Source: Macrothele yani (lineage: Eukaryota; Arthropoda; Arachnida; Araneae; Macrothelidae). From it: a DNA stretch of 64,000 nucleotides. The DNA lies in contig CM077013.1 of assembly GCA_039090855.1 (NCBI GenBank), forward strand, positions 134,313,240-134,377,239, given 5' to 3'. The position numbers were made by a program, and so were the translations under genes. Shown piece after piece: positions 34,859-47,198 of this stretch (positions within the stretch are counted from its first letter, which is position 1; every line of letters starts with the position of its first letter). The notes beneath the pieces were generated by a model, which was given only the letters and a program-made list of their open reading frames with translations, made no database searches and was not told the DNA's origin.

Positions 34859-34860
34859 TA

Positions 34861-36770
34861 ATATCACTATCTAAATCTCCTATATTAAATCACCGTAACA
34901 CCCGCAAGGGCCCGGGCTTTAATTTCCGGGCTTTTTGTCATAGCCCGGGCCCGTGCTCATCCCTACTCAGAACAACAATTGTGCGAAGTGCAAGTGTTGC
35001 CACCTCACAGTTAATGTTTAATCACATTTATTGTGAGCTGGAGAATTAATGGAACAACAGCCTGATTATTATTATTATTATTATAATTTTATCGATTAAA
35101 CTTCTAACGTAATTGTGACGAATATGCGTTTGAAAATATGGATATTCTTGGACATGGTCATCAGCGCTGAAGAAAAAAACCCCAGAGAAACCCGGAAATA
35201 CTGTGTATGCTGATGGACAGACCGACAAGAAAAGTTATTGTATAAGCATGCCATATCTTGTCAAAAGATGCTAGGAACAAGTTTTCACAAGTTTTAGTAT
35301 TTCTCCTCTGTGCACGAAATTTTGATTTATGCTCCCTTTTTGGGGTTAGCGCTAAAATGATTATAACTCACGTCCGCGTGCTTAACCGCTATCTTACACG
35401 AAAGTATAAGATTTCCCTCAATTTTTAATTAGCTGTTATAGCGATTTTTGATGCGGCGCAGTGTAGATAATGAGTATAATCGAAATATCGGTATTCTTTG
35501 AAAACTAATTAAAGGAACTTTCCTCATGTTTCAATAGGAATATATCAGGATTGACTAATTTCCACTACTCATTTATTTCTGAATAGTGCAAAGTTCATCA
35601 TAATTCGTTAACAGCACTGTCTGAAATTACAGAGCGTGGAATTCTGCACTCAAGGAATATAAAAATTTCGAGATACAAGCAAGAGAAAAGAGACCACTCA
35701 CGGTAAACTGCGCTGCTCGCCGCATTAACGTACAAATAAAACCAAAACTGAAAACGGATCTCAGCGAAATGCGAGACTATATCGGAAGTAAAAAGGATGA
35801 ATTACTCATCAACCACGAATGCATAGGAAGGCTCCTTCCTTGCTTCCGGAACAGAAAACGGGAACGCACAAATAATTATTTGTTAAAAGATAAGCTCTTA
35901 GAGTATTAAATTTCACCGCTGGCATTCAAAAATTACTTCGAGATGTAAAAACGATGCGGAGTGGTTGCAGAAGAACCTATAAAGGCCGTTTTGGCGACTG
36001 CAAATGACGTTGTGTTTCCTTCGTTTCAAAATCCACGCTCTTTAATACACGTAAACAGGGAACCTAAACCATTGCTAACTCCGCCCGAGGCTGCTTTCCC
36101 ACTACCTCAAATCCTCATTAGCGAAATCAGAATTGCGAGTCATCTTAACAGAGGAGAACGGAAAGCATTCAGGAGGCGAGATGTTATCATTATTCATCAT
36201 TTTGCGAGGAAGAAGAGCATCCATTTAGGAGTAATCAGGGAAACAGCGCGTCTCACCATCCACGAGAAGAAATAAACAAAAAGCAGCCGAAAAGCATCAC
36301 AGAAAATAAAAATAGTGGCTTCTCTTCAACAGAGGATACTTTGACAAGCACAAAAACAGCATTCATCAAACAAAAGAAAATGGTTTTCTCCTTCGTGTGT
36401 AACTTAGTTTAAAAAGTTGTGAGAGCATTAAGAAAGCATGATCTGTCATATTTTTAACGTGAAACTTCCTAGTAACTGTTATGTTAGTAATGTACTACAT
36501 TAAATACTGTTCAAATAAATGAGTAATGGAAACAACAAGAACCTATATATTAATTCTATAAGGTTTTTTACTGTAAGCTCAGTTGTGAGAACACTTTCAT
36601 AAGTCATTTTGGTGCTCGAAAATACACAAAAAGAGTCAACAATTTCAGCTCCGATGCATAATATGTTAAAATATGTTGCTCCGTGTTACTCATACTTTAA
36701 GCAACCTAGTTCGAGTCACATCGAGTTGGGTCCGGATACAGTAAACCATACGAGTCACAGAAAAAGAAAA
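34861..36770. other. Spacer, no gene recognised
   Basis: Contains an ATT repeat at 35067-35081 and GCCCGGG words at 34908-34952. A 104-codon frame at 35961-36275 has no recognised motif and no splice context I can support. Confidence 0.35.
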
Positions 36771-37488
36771 GTTAATAAAATCATGCAATGCATTGATTAT
36801 GATATGCTTTCCAACATACCAGAAATCATTACTAAAGTTATTACTCAAGTTATGAGGATAATTAACGGCTGTGAAATAAATCTCGCTCCTGTGCGCTGAC
36901 CTTTGACCCCATTTCGATGATATTCAACAGAACCGGTTCCGTATACCTCCGGAACAACAAATAGTTTTGTCGCAATAGAAGCATTTTTAGTTAAGTTATG
37001 AGAATAATGGCGGTGGAATAAATCTCGCTCTTGTGTCCTGACCTTTGACCCCATTTCAATGATATTCAACAGAATTAGTTCAGTACACTTCCGGAATAAC
37101 ATGATACAGTTTTGTCTCAATCGAAGCATTTTTACATAAGTTGTGACGCATAAGGGCAATGGAATGGATCCCGCTCTTATGTGTTGACCTTTGACCATAT
37201 TTCGCCCATTTTCAATAGGGTTCGTCCCCAGGTGGTTCCCTACGACGTATTAAAATTTCATCGAAATCGAACCATTTTTAGTCAAGTTATGACGCATGAG
37301 GGCAATGGGATGAATCCCGCTCCTATGTTCTGACCTTTGACCCCATTTCGCCCATTTTCAATAGGGTTCGTCTCCAGGTTGTCCTTTACCATACTAAAAT
37401 TTCATCGAAATCGAACCATTTTTACGCTTTTTATCGTACGGACAAAACTGGAGCATATACGCTTCTTCAACCTACGGTTGGAAAGCGT
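36771..37488. repeat. Hairpin-ended tandem-unit repeat H1, four units
   Basis: Four direct units of about 145 bp, marked by TGACCTTTGACC at about 36897, 37039, 37185 and 37331. The left end is GTTAATAAAATCATGCAATG then ATGCTTTCCAAC. The right end is a stem-loop (ACGCTT…CAACC-TAC-GGTTG…AAAGCGT, about 37457-37488) preceded by GTACGGACAAAACTGGAGCA. The two ends carry the same ACGCTTTCCAAC word in inverted orientation. Copies with two units are at 40482-40903 and 44808-47382. No coding capacity. Confidence 0.8.
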
Positions 37489-38937
37489 AAAAAAAAAAAA
37501 TAAACCCGATTCTACGAAGTACTTCGCCTGAGAAAAAAAGTCTCATACGTGCATATTCACCAGATTTACTACCATCAGATTAGCTTTTCATTTAGATCTC
37601 TATACTTCAGAAATGACGACTTATAGAAATGAGATCTACCATCCGATGTATGTACACGAAGAATTAGAATTTTGGTAATAAAAACTGAATAATGTTCTGA
37701 ACAAAAGAAATGATTAGATGATTAAAAAAATTCTGAAGGGTAAAATATTTGAGAATTTAAAAACTGATATTCCTAATAAATAACTTCTTGCGACGTTCTG
37801 TTACGCATGAAAAACAAAATCAGACGCCACGAAAAGAGGAAGACCTTTTCACTAACGCCATTTCTTAGCCGTCAGAAGAATATATATACCGATTTCGAAA
37901 CTGACTTACATTTACAATAATGGAGAAAAAATGAAGGTAGGTGTATAAAGCTTTTACCTGCCTAAGTTGCTCTAGAAGCTTTTATTTAATTACAGGAAGA
38001 ATGTCCTGTCACTTGCGTCCTTCCTCATAAGTCTCTCTCTGCTAAAGTAAGTTTAGTGCAAGTAATGTCTTCTTAATGGACTGTCAGCCCCGTACTACGA
38101 GAAAGCAACGAAGTTTTTGTTCGGCAACGGCCTTTTAAGCCAGGACCGCTACTATATTCCTCATCTCTTCCTAGGGAAGAAATAAACGGAAGAATCCGAT
38201 TTCCCCACAGGAAAAAATTTCCACTCTTCACAAATGCATTAAAGAGTTGACAAGATTTACAGCAGTTTCTTGACTTCCTTGGACAACATATTCCACCTTT
38301 GCATGAAGGGAAGCAAACGTTCATTCCGTGCTCTGAGCTTATTTTTCTTTACGCGGAAGTCTGCTGCTAAGCTGTCTTATTTTTTTCCCCTGGATTTTTT
38401 GTTTTGTTTTTCATTTCACCATTTCGGACGCGAGTCTTCCCAAATTACCGCGCGGTTGAATTTAATTATGGAGCGATTAAAAGAACTGCTTTTGCGAATT
38501 CAGAACTGTCAGATCAGGTTCCTAATCCCTTACAAAAGGAGTACAATTTACGTAAAACGTCACGACCAGACTGTGAAGCAAAGTGGAATTAAAAAGAACA
38601 CAGAAAAGCGAGAAACAAAAATTATCCGCTTTGTAAGATTTCTGGAAGTAAAAACTTTTGATTTTGTTGTTGCGCATATCTTAAAACTACAGTGTTTAAC
38701 AAAGAGAATGAACACATCCTTTAACCAGAAACACTTAAATTTAAAATATTCCAAAGTAATTCACTGTAACGTCTTACCTATTACAACATTTCAGGGAAAC
38801 ATCTTTATTTTTATTATTTCCTTAGCATACTTGAAGCCTAGCAGAAGATTCCACCTCAAGGGGGAGGGGGTGGCTACGGAATTGACACGTAAAGAACATT
38901 TCGAATTCGACTAACAGAAGCAGCATTATCGTGTCAG
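37489..38937. other. Spacer with one unrecognised 214-codon open frame
   Basis: A plus-strand open frame covers 38270-38914 (start at 38270). The product is Lys/Phe/Arg rich with no motif I recognise, no signal peptide and no clear membrane segment pattern. Its length exceeds what is typical in this AT-rich sequence, so it may be a decayed element, but I cannot support a gene. The rest is featureless. Confidence 0.25.
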
Positions 38938-39180
38938 CAAACAGAAAATTGGAAGGTCAGACTGAGAAAATGGTAAATCACCGATAAATTATGGTATCCA
39001 CAAACAGAAAATTGGAAAATCAGACGGAGTATCCACAAACAGAAAATTGGAAGGTCAGACTGAGAAAATGGTAAATCACTGATAAATTATGGTATCCACA
39101 AACAGAAAATTGGAAAATCAGACGGAGTATGCACAAACAGAAAATTGGAAGGTTAGCCGGAGAAAATGGTAAATCAGCGA
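38938..39180. repeat. Minisatellite with 98-bp composite unit
   Basis: CAAACAGAAAATTGGAAGGT recurs, alternating with CAAACAGAAAATTGGAAAAT. Long units of about 63 bp (containing GAGAAAATGGTAAATCAC) alternate with short units of about 35 bp, giving roughly two and a half composite repeats. Confidence 0.9.
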
Positions 39181-39474
39181 TAGATTCATACCCACTTCTG
39201 GTGGATACCTTGGAGTTGGTTTATTTTCAAATTGAATTGAACATTTTTTAAAGAGGCACCCACTGCGAAAATACAAATACAATATAACCTCTATAAAGGA
39301 CACTCTAGAATAGCGGACATCTCAGTTTAAAAGACAGTTCTGTGATTCTCAGTGTCTAATTTCAGACACTTTTAGCATTTTATAAAACCAAAACTATGTA
39401 AAATATTGACTCCCACGATGCACCGTTCTGCCACCAATACTAACGAATTTACTATGTAGATGGCGTCACTAAAA

Positions 39475-39738
39475 TATTGTATGTTTTCACCGTCACGAGA
39501 CCAGTCAGGGAAGACTGCTACAAATGCTGTGGAGAAGGCGATTTGTGTGCTTGAATTAAACAAAACGAATTCTGTTACGGTTGTGCAATGACGTTTTAGA
39601 ACACGTTTCAAGAAATCACAGCCAAATCCATCTACGACTGGCACAAGAAATTTGAAACCACACGATGTTTGTTTAAAGGGTTACAAGTCCAGGAAGACCA
39701 CCTGTATCTGATAAACAAGTGAAACATGTTCGTGCCAT
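39475..39738 (+). pseudogene. IS630/Tc1/mariner-superfamily transposase, N-terminal fragment
   Basis: Plus-strand frames give VEKAICVLELNKTNSVTVVQ, then RFRTRF-K, a frameshift, SIYDWHKKFETT and, in another frame, SPGRPPVSDKQVKHVRA. This is the helix-turn-helix N-terminus of a transposase type common in arthropod genomes. The frame is lost at about 39738 and matching downstream sequence resumes only at about 40985, so about 1.25 kb of foreign DNA separates the two parts. Confidence 0.7.
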
Positions 39739-40481
39739 TTAAAACTGGCGCATTTACCAATGTAGCCCACAACGATGGCGGGTCGGAGTTTGGAGAAGCC
39801 TCTGAAAAGGACACCCTACAAATTGCTGTTACTGCCAGGTTGACAACATAACTTTTTGGAATGGGAGGCCATTTTAATTTAAAAAGGAGGACATTTCGAG
39901 AAACTGCACACACTCTCTATTTAAAAATTTACAGTTTGAGAGTATGTACGTGTAAAACTTTAAAAAAGAAAAAGATTTTAGTCTGCTGGACATTTTTACT
40001 TATATTTTTCACTGGAAGAGATTTTCTTCAGTAGATCGAGTTTGTTTAGCAAATATTTGTGATACTGAGAGCATGACATGTCTTTTAAATTGTATTTAAC
40101 TAGCAGTACACCTTTCACTGATTAAGGAACTCGAACTATAAATAGAAAAACTTCGCAGCAATGATTCACACAACACACAAAACAAGCAGTATGAGTTGAA
40201 TGTTTACACGACTACACAGCATGGCACTGCACTGTCCACGTACGATGAACGACGGACAGACTAACGCGCACCGGCAGCTTTGTTCTGCGCTGTTGACTCA
40301 CAAGTGACGCACTGCAGCAGGCAGCTGCAAAATTGAAGGAATAAACTGACCGGGGCAGCAGGGAGGGCGTGAGCGAGAATACAGAAATGAATGAATACAT
40401 TTTACCTGCAACTTGATATGATATATGATTACAATAGAAAAATTTGATAAAAGTGTATATAAATTATACCTTATTGAAGAA
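39739..40481. other. Insert between transposase halves, no gene
   Basis: No gene recognised. It separates the N- and C-terminal parts of one transposase relic together with the H1 repeat to its right. At 40955-40998 the words GGAGGGCATGTCCTCC and GTCTGGTCACCTTG resemble a hAT end (reverse: CAAGGTGACCAGAC), suggesting that the insert includes a hAT-type element whose other end I could not place. Confidence 0.35.
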
Positions 40482-40903
40482 GTTAGTACAATAATGCAAT
40501 GCATTGATTATTATACGCTTTCCAGCTTACCAGAAATTATTACTCAAGTTATGAGGATAATGGCTGTGGAATAAATCTCGCTCCTATGTCCTGGCTTTTG
40601 ACCCCATTTCGATTATATTAAACAGAATTGGTTCAGTATACCTCCGGGACAACATACTAAAGTTTTGTCGCAATAGAAGCCTATTTAGGTAAGTTATGAC
40701 GCATAAGGGCAATGGAATGGATCCCGATCCTATGTCCTGACCTTTGACCGTATTTCGGCTATTTTCAATAGGATTCGTCCCCAGGTAGTCCCCTACCACT
40801 TACTAATATTTCATCGAAATCGAACCATTTTTACGCGAGTTATCGTGCGGACGGGCAAAGCTGGAGCACATACGCTTCTTCAACCTACGGTTGGAAAGCG
40901 TCA
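40482..40903. repeat. Hairpin-ended tandem-unit repeat H1, two units
   Basis: Same architecture and orientation as the copy at 36771-37488 but with two units of about 146 bp. The left end is GTTAGTACAATAATGCAATG then ATACGCTTTCCAGC. The right stem-loop ends GGTTGGAAAGCGT at about 40902. It lies within the insert that splits the transposase relic. Confidence 0.8.
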
Positions 40904-40984
40904 AAAAGCCGGACATGGGCTATTTCTCTTTAATGCCTGGAGGACAAGCTAAGAAAAGGAGGGCATGTCCTCCAAAAGCCGCAC

Positions 40985-41700
40985 GTCTGGTCACCTTGTT
41001 TATTGTAAAGTCTAAGTGACAGTGACAGAACCGCACGTCGTGAATTCCTTACAGAAATGCAGGAACGTTTTGAAGAAGGTAGTTTTAGTGGGCGTCGAAT
41101 TTTCAGTGACAAATCGGTATTCTACATAAGTGAGAAAGTTAACAAATATAATGTTCTCATATGGGGGATTGAAAGTCTTACAGCAACAGTAGAGCATGAG
41201 CGGGATTCCCCAGAGGTTAATGTGTTCTGTGCAGTCAGCATCCCGTAAAAAAATTGTATCACCCCTTCTTTTCCTAAGAAAACACTGTATGTACGTGAGT
41301 TCCCACCTCGATATGTTAAATATATTTGTTTGATGCCTCAACTGCACGAAGTCAGTGACAACTTCATTTTCCAACAAGATGGAGCACCACCCCACTGGCA
41401 TAAGGAAGTTAGAAATTACTTCGATGAAAATCTTCCACAGCGCTAGATTTGGCCGCGCGACAGGCGACAACGTAACACTCAAACGTGGCTATTATGAAGT
41501 CCGGATCTGTTACTTGTTTTTATACGGCTATGCCAAAGACAAGACCTTCGTCCCCTCACTTCCTGTTAATTTAGCTGATCTGAAACAACGTATCGCAATA
41601 GCTATCGCTGGTGAAGATATGTTAACGCGTATTTGACAAGAATTCGACTACTGCGCCGCCGTGAGACTAAGAGAGAATACACCGAACATCTTTAAGTTGC
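40985..41700 (+). pseudogene. IS630/Tc1/mariner-superfamily transposase, C-terminal fragment
   Basis: Continues the relic at 39475-39738. The plus-strand frames give EFLTEMQERFEEGSFSGRR, the first catalytic block IFSDKSVFYIS, KVNKYNVLIWG, RDSPEVNVFCAVS, the second catalytic block FIFQQDGAPPHW (about 41365) and degenerate C-terminal text including LPVNLADLKQRIA. Stops at about 41248 and 41423 and frameshifts make it dead. The third acidic block is damaged. Confidence 0.8.
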
Positions 41701-42596
41701 TGTAACAAATGTGCTTCCTTACAAAACGATGCAGAGTGAGTGGCAATAACTTAAATCGTTTAGGTTTTATAAAATGTTTAAACTGTCAATTTCGTTCGTA
41801 GTAACAATGTATATACGGGCCTGTACATTTACCTCCAAATAATGGACAGTGATCTGGGTCATAGAAACAGTTGGAAACGCGATCGTTCAAGGGGGGGGGA
41901 AACCTGCAAATTTCAGCAGGGTGAATTTTGTCCTCAAGATTCTCATTACAAATCTACTGGTCCTGTTATTGACGCAGTTACTCCTAATAGGGCAGAGTTA
42001 ATTTTATGATCCAATATTTTCACCTTTTTTGGAGAATTAACACGAGAGACCTTGAAGATGAAGAATGAATGTAGCCGACCACCCCTTCCTGAAAATGGAT
42101 CAGTCCGCTATCTCGTTTCGCTCTCAGCTGTCACTTTTCCTGTAGTTGCACGGTGATTTTATGCTCGCGTGGTTTGTATACGGAATGTACGAAATTTTTT
42201 GATTTTATAACTTGTTTTGAAATCAGCGAGAAAAAATAAAGCGATTATTGTTGAAAGAAAAACTCGAATTTTAAGGTGTGGGAGAGAAAGCAAAATTTGA
42301 GTGAACAGAATCTTGCTAAAGTGAAAAAAGTTGGAATCCGGAACCATTTGATGTAGTTGTGGAACAGGTGTGAGATATCAAGTACTTTAAAAGATGCTGT
42401 AAAAGTGAAGCAAAGAGTTACATTTTTTTTAAATTTAATTTTCATTTATTTTATGAACGAAAGTGATTTGGAGAGATTAGCATTGCTAAAGAACTTGATA
42501 ATACATACTGAAAAACGGGCTACAAATTGCAAAAGAAAAACAAACTATTCTTTTCGCAGCCGAAAATTACTGGTTTAATTAAATAACGAGCGGTAA
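41701..42596. other. Spacer, no gene
   Basis: AT-rich with a nine-base G run at about 41890. Open frames are short and mutually shadowing (42159-42578). Nothing recognised. Confidence 0.35.
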
Positions 42597-42616
42597 GTAT
42601 ACGTATTATTTTTTTA

Positions 42617-44400
42617 GCACGTCTTTAGTAAAAAAAAGATCGTGCTTATGTTATCGGTTTGTCCTTCCGTCCGCCTGTCCCCGCGATATCTCTGCAACTA
42701 TTAGTCCGATTTGAAAAATTCTTTTTGCATTGGGAAGCTTGAATTATGCGAATAATGGTCCTTCATTTCGTTTCTTTTCTTTTTTTTTTTTTTTTTACGC
42801 TGTACAACTTTGCCGCTACAGGCGTAAATGCAGATAATGTCGAATTCAAAAATACGTTTTATTCCACATATTTGCTTCTAAAACATCCGATTGAAAAAAT
42901 TCTTTTGTCTTACTATTCCATTTATGTCGCAGAGTATTTTAGATATAGTTACTTTTTCAAATTACGCATAGATTTTCCGCTAGGGGGCGTAAAAGTAAAT
43001 TACATTTTCCCCGATAACTCTTCTTCTAAACCTCCGATTTGAAAATTTTTTTCTTCAGCGGATACATCTCTTGATGGAAAATCTTTTGCATATAATTTAA
43101 AATTTTTGGTAAATAATACTTTGGCCACCAGGGGGCGTAAGTGTTAAATTTTGCTTCTGATGTATTTGCCATAAAATCTGAGCTTCTGAAATATCGATTG
43201 AAAATATTATTTCGTGGACTGATGCCACTCACATCGATGAACCTTTCGGAATATTTTCTTTTAAAATATTTGACAGTTTCTCCGCCAGGGGGCGTAGATG
43301 TATATCTTATTTTTGTCAATATCTCTACTTCTAGGAGTCCGATTTGAAAAATTCCTTCTTTGTTGGATAGTGTTTTCCGTGTGACACGTTTTTCATATAA
43401 TTTCAAAATTTTCAAGTAATTCATACTTTCCGCTAGGGGGCGTAGCGGTAAATTGCGTTTCCCCCTATATCTCTGCTTCTAAATCTCCGATTTGAAAAAT
43501 TCTTTTTGCACCGGAAACAGCTCCTGATGGGAAATCGTTTGCATGTAATTTCTAATGTTTGTAAAAATATTGTTTGGCCACCAGGGGGCGTAAATGTTAA
43601 TTTCCGCTTCTGATGTATTTGCAGCAAAATATGAGCTTCTAAATTCTCGATTGAAAAAAACGTCGTTTTTAGACCGATACTACTCATGTCGACAAACATT
43701 TTCTTTTTAAAATAGTGCATGGTTTCTACGCCAGGGGGCGTAGATGTTTATTTTATGTTTGTCAATATCTCTACTTCTAGGAGTCCAATTTGAAAAAATC
43801 CTTCATTCTTGGATAGTGTTTCCGATGCGAAACGTTTTTCCTATAAATTCAAAATTTTCAAGTAAATCATAGACTAGATCTGCTCCTAAAACTATTTTCA
43901 AGTAAATCATAGACTAGATCTGCTCCTAAAACTCCGATTTGAAAAATCCGTTAGGGGGCACAAAAGTAAATGCGTTTTCTGCGTTATTTCTGCTCCTAAA
44001 ACTCCGATTTGAAAAATTCTGTATCGCATACAAGACCTCGTGGAAAATATTTTTCACATAATTTCTAATGTTTGGTAAAGAATGGTTTGGCCACCAGGGG
44101 TCATAAGGGTTAATTTCTGCTTCTGATGTATTTGTAGCAAAATATGGGCTCCTGAAAACACGACTAAATTTTTTTTTTCTTCGACCGATACCGTTCATAA
44201 GGATAAACATTTTGAGAATACTTTCTTCCTAAAATAATGCACGGTTTTCCCACCAGGGAACGTACAGTGACATCTTATTTTTATCGATATCTCTGGTTCT
44301 AACAGTTCGTAAACTCACGATCCCGTTTACAGCAATATCTGAGGGATTTAAAACCCGATTGAAAAACTTCTTTCTTCCGTCAGATACTATTGTTTTCCAT
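42617..44400. repeat. Tandem array of about 150-bp monomers in trimers, each with a CTCF-like core
   Basis: The array opens with a hairpin (AGCACGTCTTT … AAAGATCGTGCT, 42617-42648) and TTTGTCCTTCCGTCCGCCTG, then about ten monomers sharing TCCGATTTGAAAAATTC and a GGGGGCG core. Cores lie near 42820 (decayed), 42982, 43131, 43287, 43434, 43582, 43732, 43952, 44092 and 44252. Monomers follow an A-B-C order: CCGCTAGGGGGCGTA, TGGCCACCAGGGGGCGTAA, CGCCAGGGGGCGTAGA. The trimer repeats every 450 bp or so. A 54-bp local duplication at 43858-43965 widens one gap. The B core is almost the known vertebrate CTCF consensus. No coding capacity. Confidence 0.85.
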
Positions 44401-44807
44401 ACCGGTTATATTGATTTTGAATAGCTTTGATAAATTTAATTTGCGTCAGTACGGATTCAAAAGACGTGTTTATTACTAAGTACAGTACGCTGCAGAACTG
44501 AACTGCTGGTATTCATACGAGTACATCATAGTAATCAAACTAAAACAATTTGCATAACTACACACGAAAAATAAGACAATAAAATGAACAGAAAAAACTT
44601 GAAACCATATACCAGAAGAAATCAGCTGGTTAAAAATACACGGTGAGAATGCAAAATTGTTCCGCTTTTTGTTGTCCTACTTAAATTACACTGAGAAATG
44701 ACACACACCCCCTCAAAATTAGTTAATACATAACCAGCACAAAATAGCTTTCTAAATGGTACGTTATGGAATGGAAAACCTTAACTATTACGATGTCGTA
44801 TTTTTTA
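44401..44807. other. Spacer, no gene
   Basis: AT-rich with no recognised motif; separates the CTCF-like array from the third H1 repeat. Confidence 0.35.
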
Positions 44808-45061
44808 CGCTTTCCAACCGTAGGTTGAAGAGACGCATATGCTCCAGCTTTGTCCGTCTGCCTGCCCGTAAGATAACTCGCTTAAAAATGGTTCGATTTC
44901 GATGAAATTTTATTATGTGGTAGAGTATAACCTAAGGGCGAATCCTATTAAAAATGGGATAAATGGGGTCAAAGGTCAGAACATAGGAGTGGGGTCTATT
45001 CCATCGCCCTTATGCGTCATAACTTTCGTAAAAATGCTTCAATTGCGACAAAACTTTATCT
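44808..45061. repeat. Hairpin-ended repeat H1, left part (interrupted copy)
   Basis: Reverse orientation relative to the copies at 36771 and 40482: it starts with ACGCTTTCCAACCGTAGG, followed by GCTTTGTCCGTCTGCCTG and one unit with GGGGTCAAAGGTCAG. It stops at 45061 with AAAACTTTATCT, where the PLE pair is inserted. The rest resumes at 47199. Confidence 0.8.
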
Positions 45062-47198
45062 AAAATAGATGAAAGTTCGTGCTTAGTTAGTCATGAAATA
45101 AAAGCTTGCCGTCCTATGCCCGATTAAAATAACTAAAAGTTAAAAGAACTGATATTCCTGTACACACCAAATGTGATGAAAATGATCTAAATGACAGATT
45201 AAAACAACATAAGATATTTCGATCCCTCTTGGGATCATCCTCAGATGTGCTCACGAATTGGTGATTCCGACATTAAATAACAGAAGGGCAGGTGTCAGGA
45301 TTCAATTTGTGCGTTCAATGCGCATGCCTGGGATTATTCACGGGAGGATCCGGGTCGCCGAGTGGGTGGCTATGTCATCTGGTGTTAAGGTATTCAAGGT
45401 GCTGTCATTCTGAGTATTATTTGATTCCCTTGGCAGGATACTTTTTAAAGGATTGGGGATGTTCATTGGTAGATAGTCGTTGCAACATTGATTACCCTTG
45501 ATGAATATCATCAAACTCTCAGCAAAAAGCAACAAGGTTTTGTTCCATGGTGTTGTAACGATGGAAGCTTCCTGCCAAGCTGGATAATAAGAACCTTTGT
45601 TGGTAAGGCGTGATAATGCAGTTTTATTGTTTCGAGTCTTGGTGTCATAAATATGTTCTTTCACTCTAATATCCTAGTCCTTTGGGTAGATCCTATGTAA
45701 GTGAGAGGTGGGTCATCTGGCTCAGTACTGTAAAGAGGTATGCTATATACTCTATGACGGGATCCCTGTTTGATTTGATCGCGGTCGTTGCGAATAATGG
45801 AGTAGGTATTTGATGTTCTGAGGCCAAAATCGATTTTATGACGGTGACACAAGTTTTTCATAGCGCGAGTAACGTGTGGATCATAGCACATGGACCCAAC
45901 AAATCTCTTATGCCTAGTTTCTCTCTCGAGGGTAGACATGGTTGAGTTTCTGAGTCTTTTATAAACCGAATCCACCAAATGATCTTCATAGCCATGATTT
46001 TGGGCGATTTCTTTAATTTTTGCAATCTCTTGTTTTTTCAGCTGGTTACTGGAGGAGTGTGTAATGGCTCGCTGAATCATGAATCGAATGGCTGCAAGTT
46101 TATGACTTCCAGGGTGCATAGAGTTGTAAGGGATGATGCTAGGGACGGACATTGGCTTCCTGAAAACTGAGGTTTCAATAGTATGATTTGTACTGTTTCT
46201 GGTTAGTAAGATGTCCAAAAATGGCAAGACTCCTTCAGATCCTGCCAAGCTGGATTGGAACTGGAATCTGAAGGAGTCTTGCCATTTTTTGACATCTTAC
46301 TAACCAGAAACAGTACAAATCATACTATCCAAACCTCAGTTTTCAGGAAGCCAATGTCCGTCCCTAGCATCATCCCTTACAACTCTATGCACCCTCTAAG
46401 TTATAAATTTGCAGCCATTCGATTCATGATACAACGAGCCATTACACACTCCTTCAGTAACCAGCTGAAAAAACAAGAGATTGCAAAAATTAAAGAAATC
46501 GCCCGAAACCATGGCTATGAAGATCATTTGGTGGATTCGGTTTATAAAAGACTCAGAAACTCAACCATGTCTACCCTCGAGAGAGAAACTAGGCATAAGA
46601 AATTTGTTGGGTCCATGTGCTATGACCCACACGTTACTCGCGCTATGAAAAACTTGTATCACCGTCATAAAATCGATTTTGGCCTCAGAACATCAAAGAC
46701 CTACTCCATTATTCGCAACGATCGCAATAAAATCAAACAGGGATCCCGTCATGGAGTATATAGCATACTTCTTTACAGTATTGAGCCAGATTACCCACCT
46801 CTCACTTACATAGGATCTACCAAGAGGACGTTAGACATTTGAGTGAAAGAACATATTTATGACACCAAGACTCGAAACAATAAAACTGCATTATCACGCC
46901 TTACCAACAAAGGTTCTTATTACCCAGCTTGGCAGGAAACTTCCATCGTTACAACACCATGGACAAAACCTCGTTGCTTTTTTGCTGAGAGTTTGATGAT
47001 ATTCATCAAGGGTAATCAATGTTGCAACGACTATCTACCAATGAACATTCCCAATCCTTGGAAAAATATCCTGCCAAGGGAATCTAATAATACTCAGAAT
47101 GACTATACCTTGAATACCTTAACACCAGATGACATAGCCAGTTCTTTTAACTTTTAGTTATTTTAATCGTGCATAGGACGGCAATCTTTTATTCCATG
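45062..47198. mobile_element. Head-to-head inverted pair of Penelope-like element 3' halves
   Basis: Two arms of about 1 kb meet near 46254 and read outwards: 46248-45338 on the minus strand and 46255-47157 on the plus strand. Each begins at the same RT position (EGVLPFLDILLTRNS, here LPFFDILL on the right) and continues through FRKPMSVPSIIPYN to a GIY-YIG nuclease (VYSIPLY … YIGSTQR on the left, VYSILLY … YIGSTKR on the right, then KEHIYDTKTRNNK). Just after YIGST the left arm has a 1-bp frameshift and the right arm a stop, different lesions at nearly one spot. The right arm lacks about 245 bp present at 45135-45380. AAAACTTTATCT flanks the pair (45050-45061 and 47199-47210). Confidence 0.9.

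Noticed and set aside
42159..42578. Short AT-rich frames near 42.3 kb as a small gene
   Set aside because: Mutually overlapping frames on both strands without motif, splice or codon-bias support.
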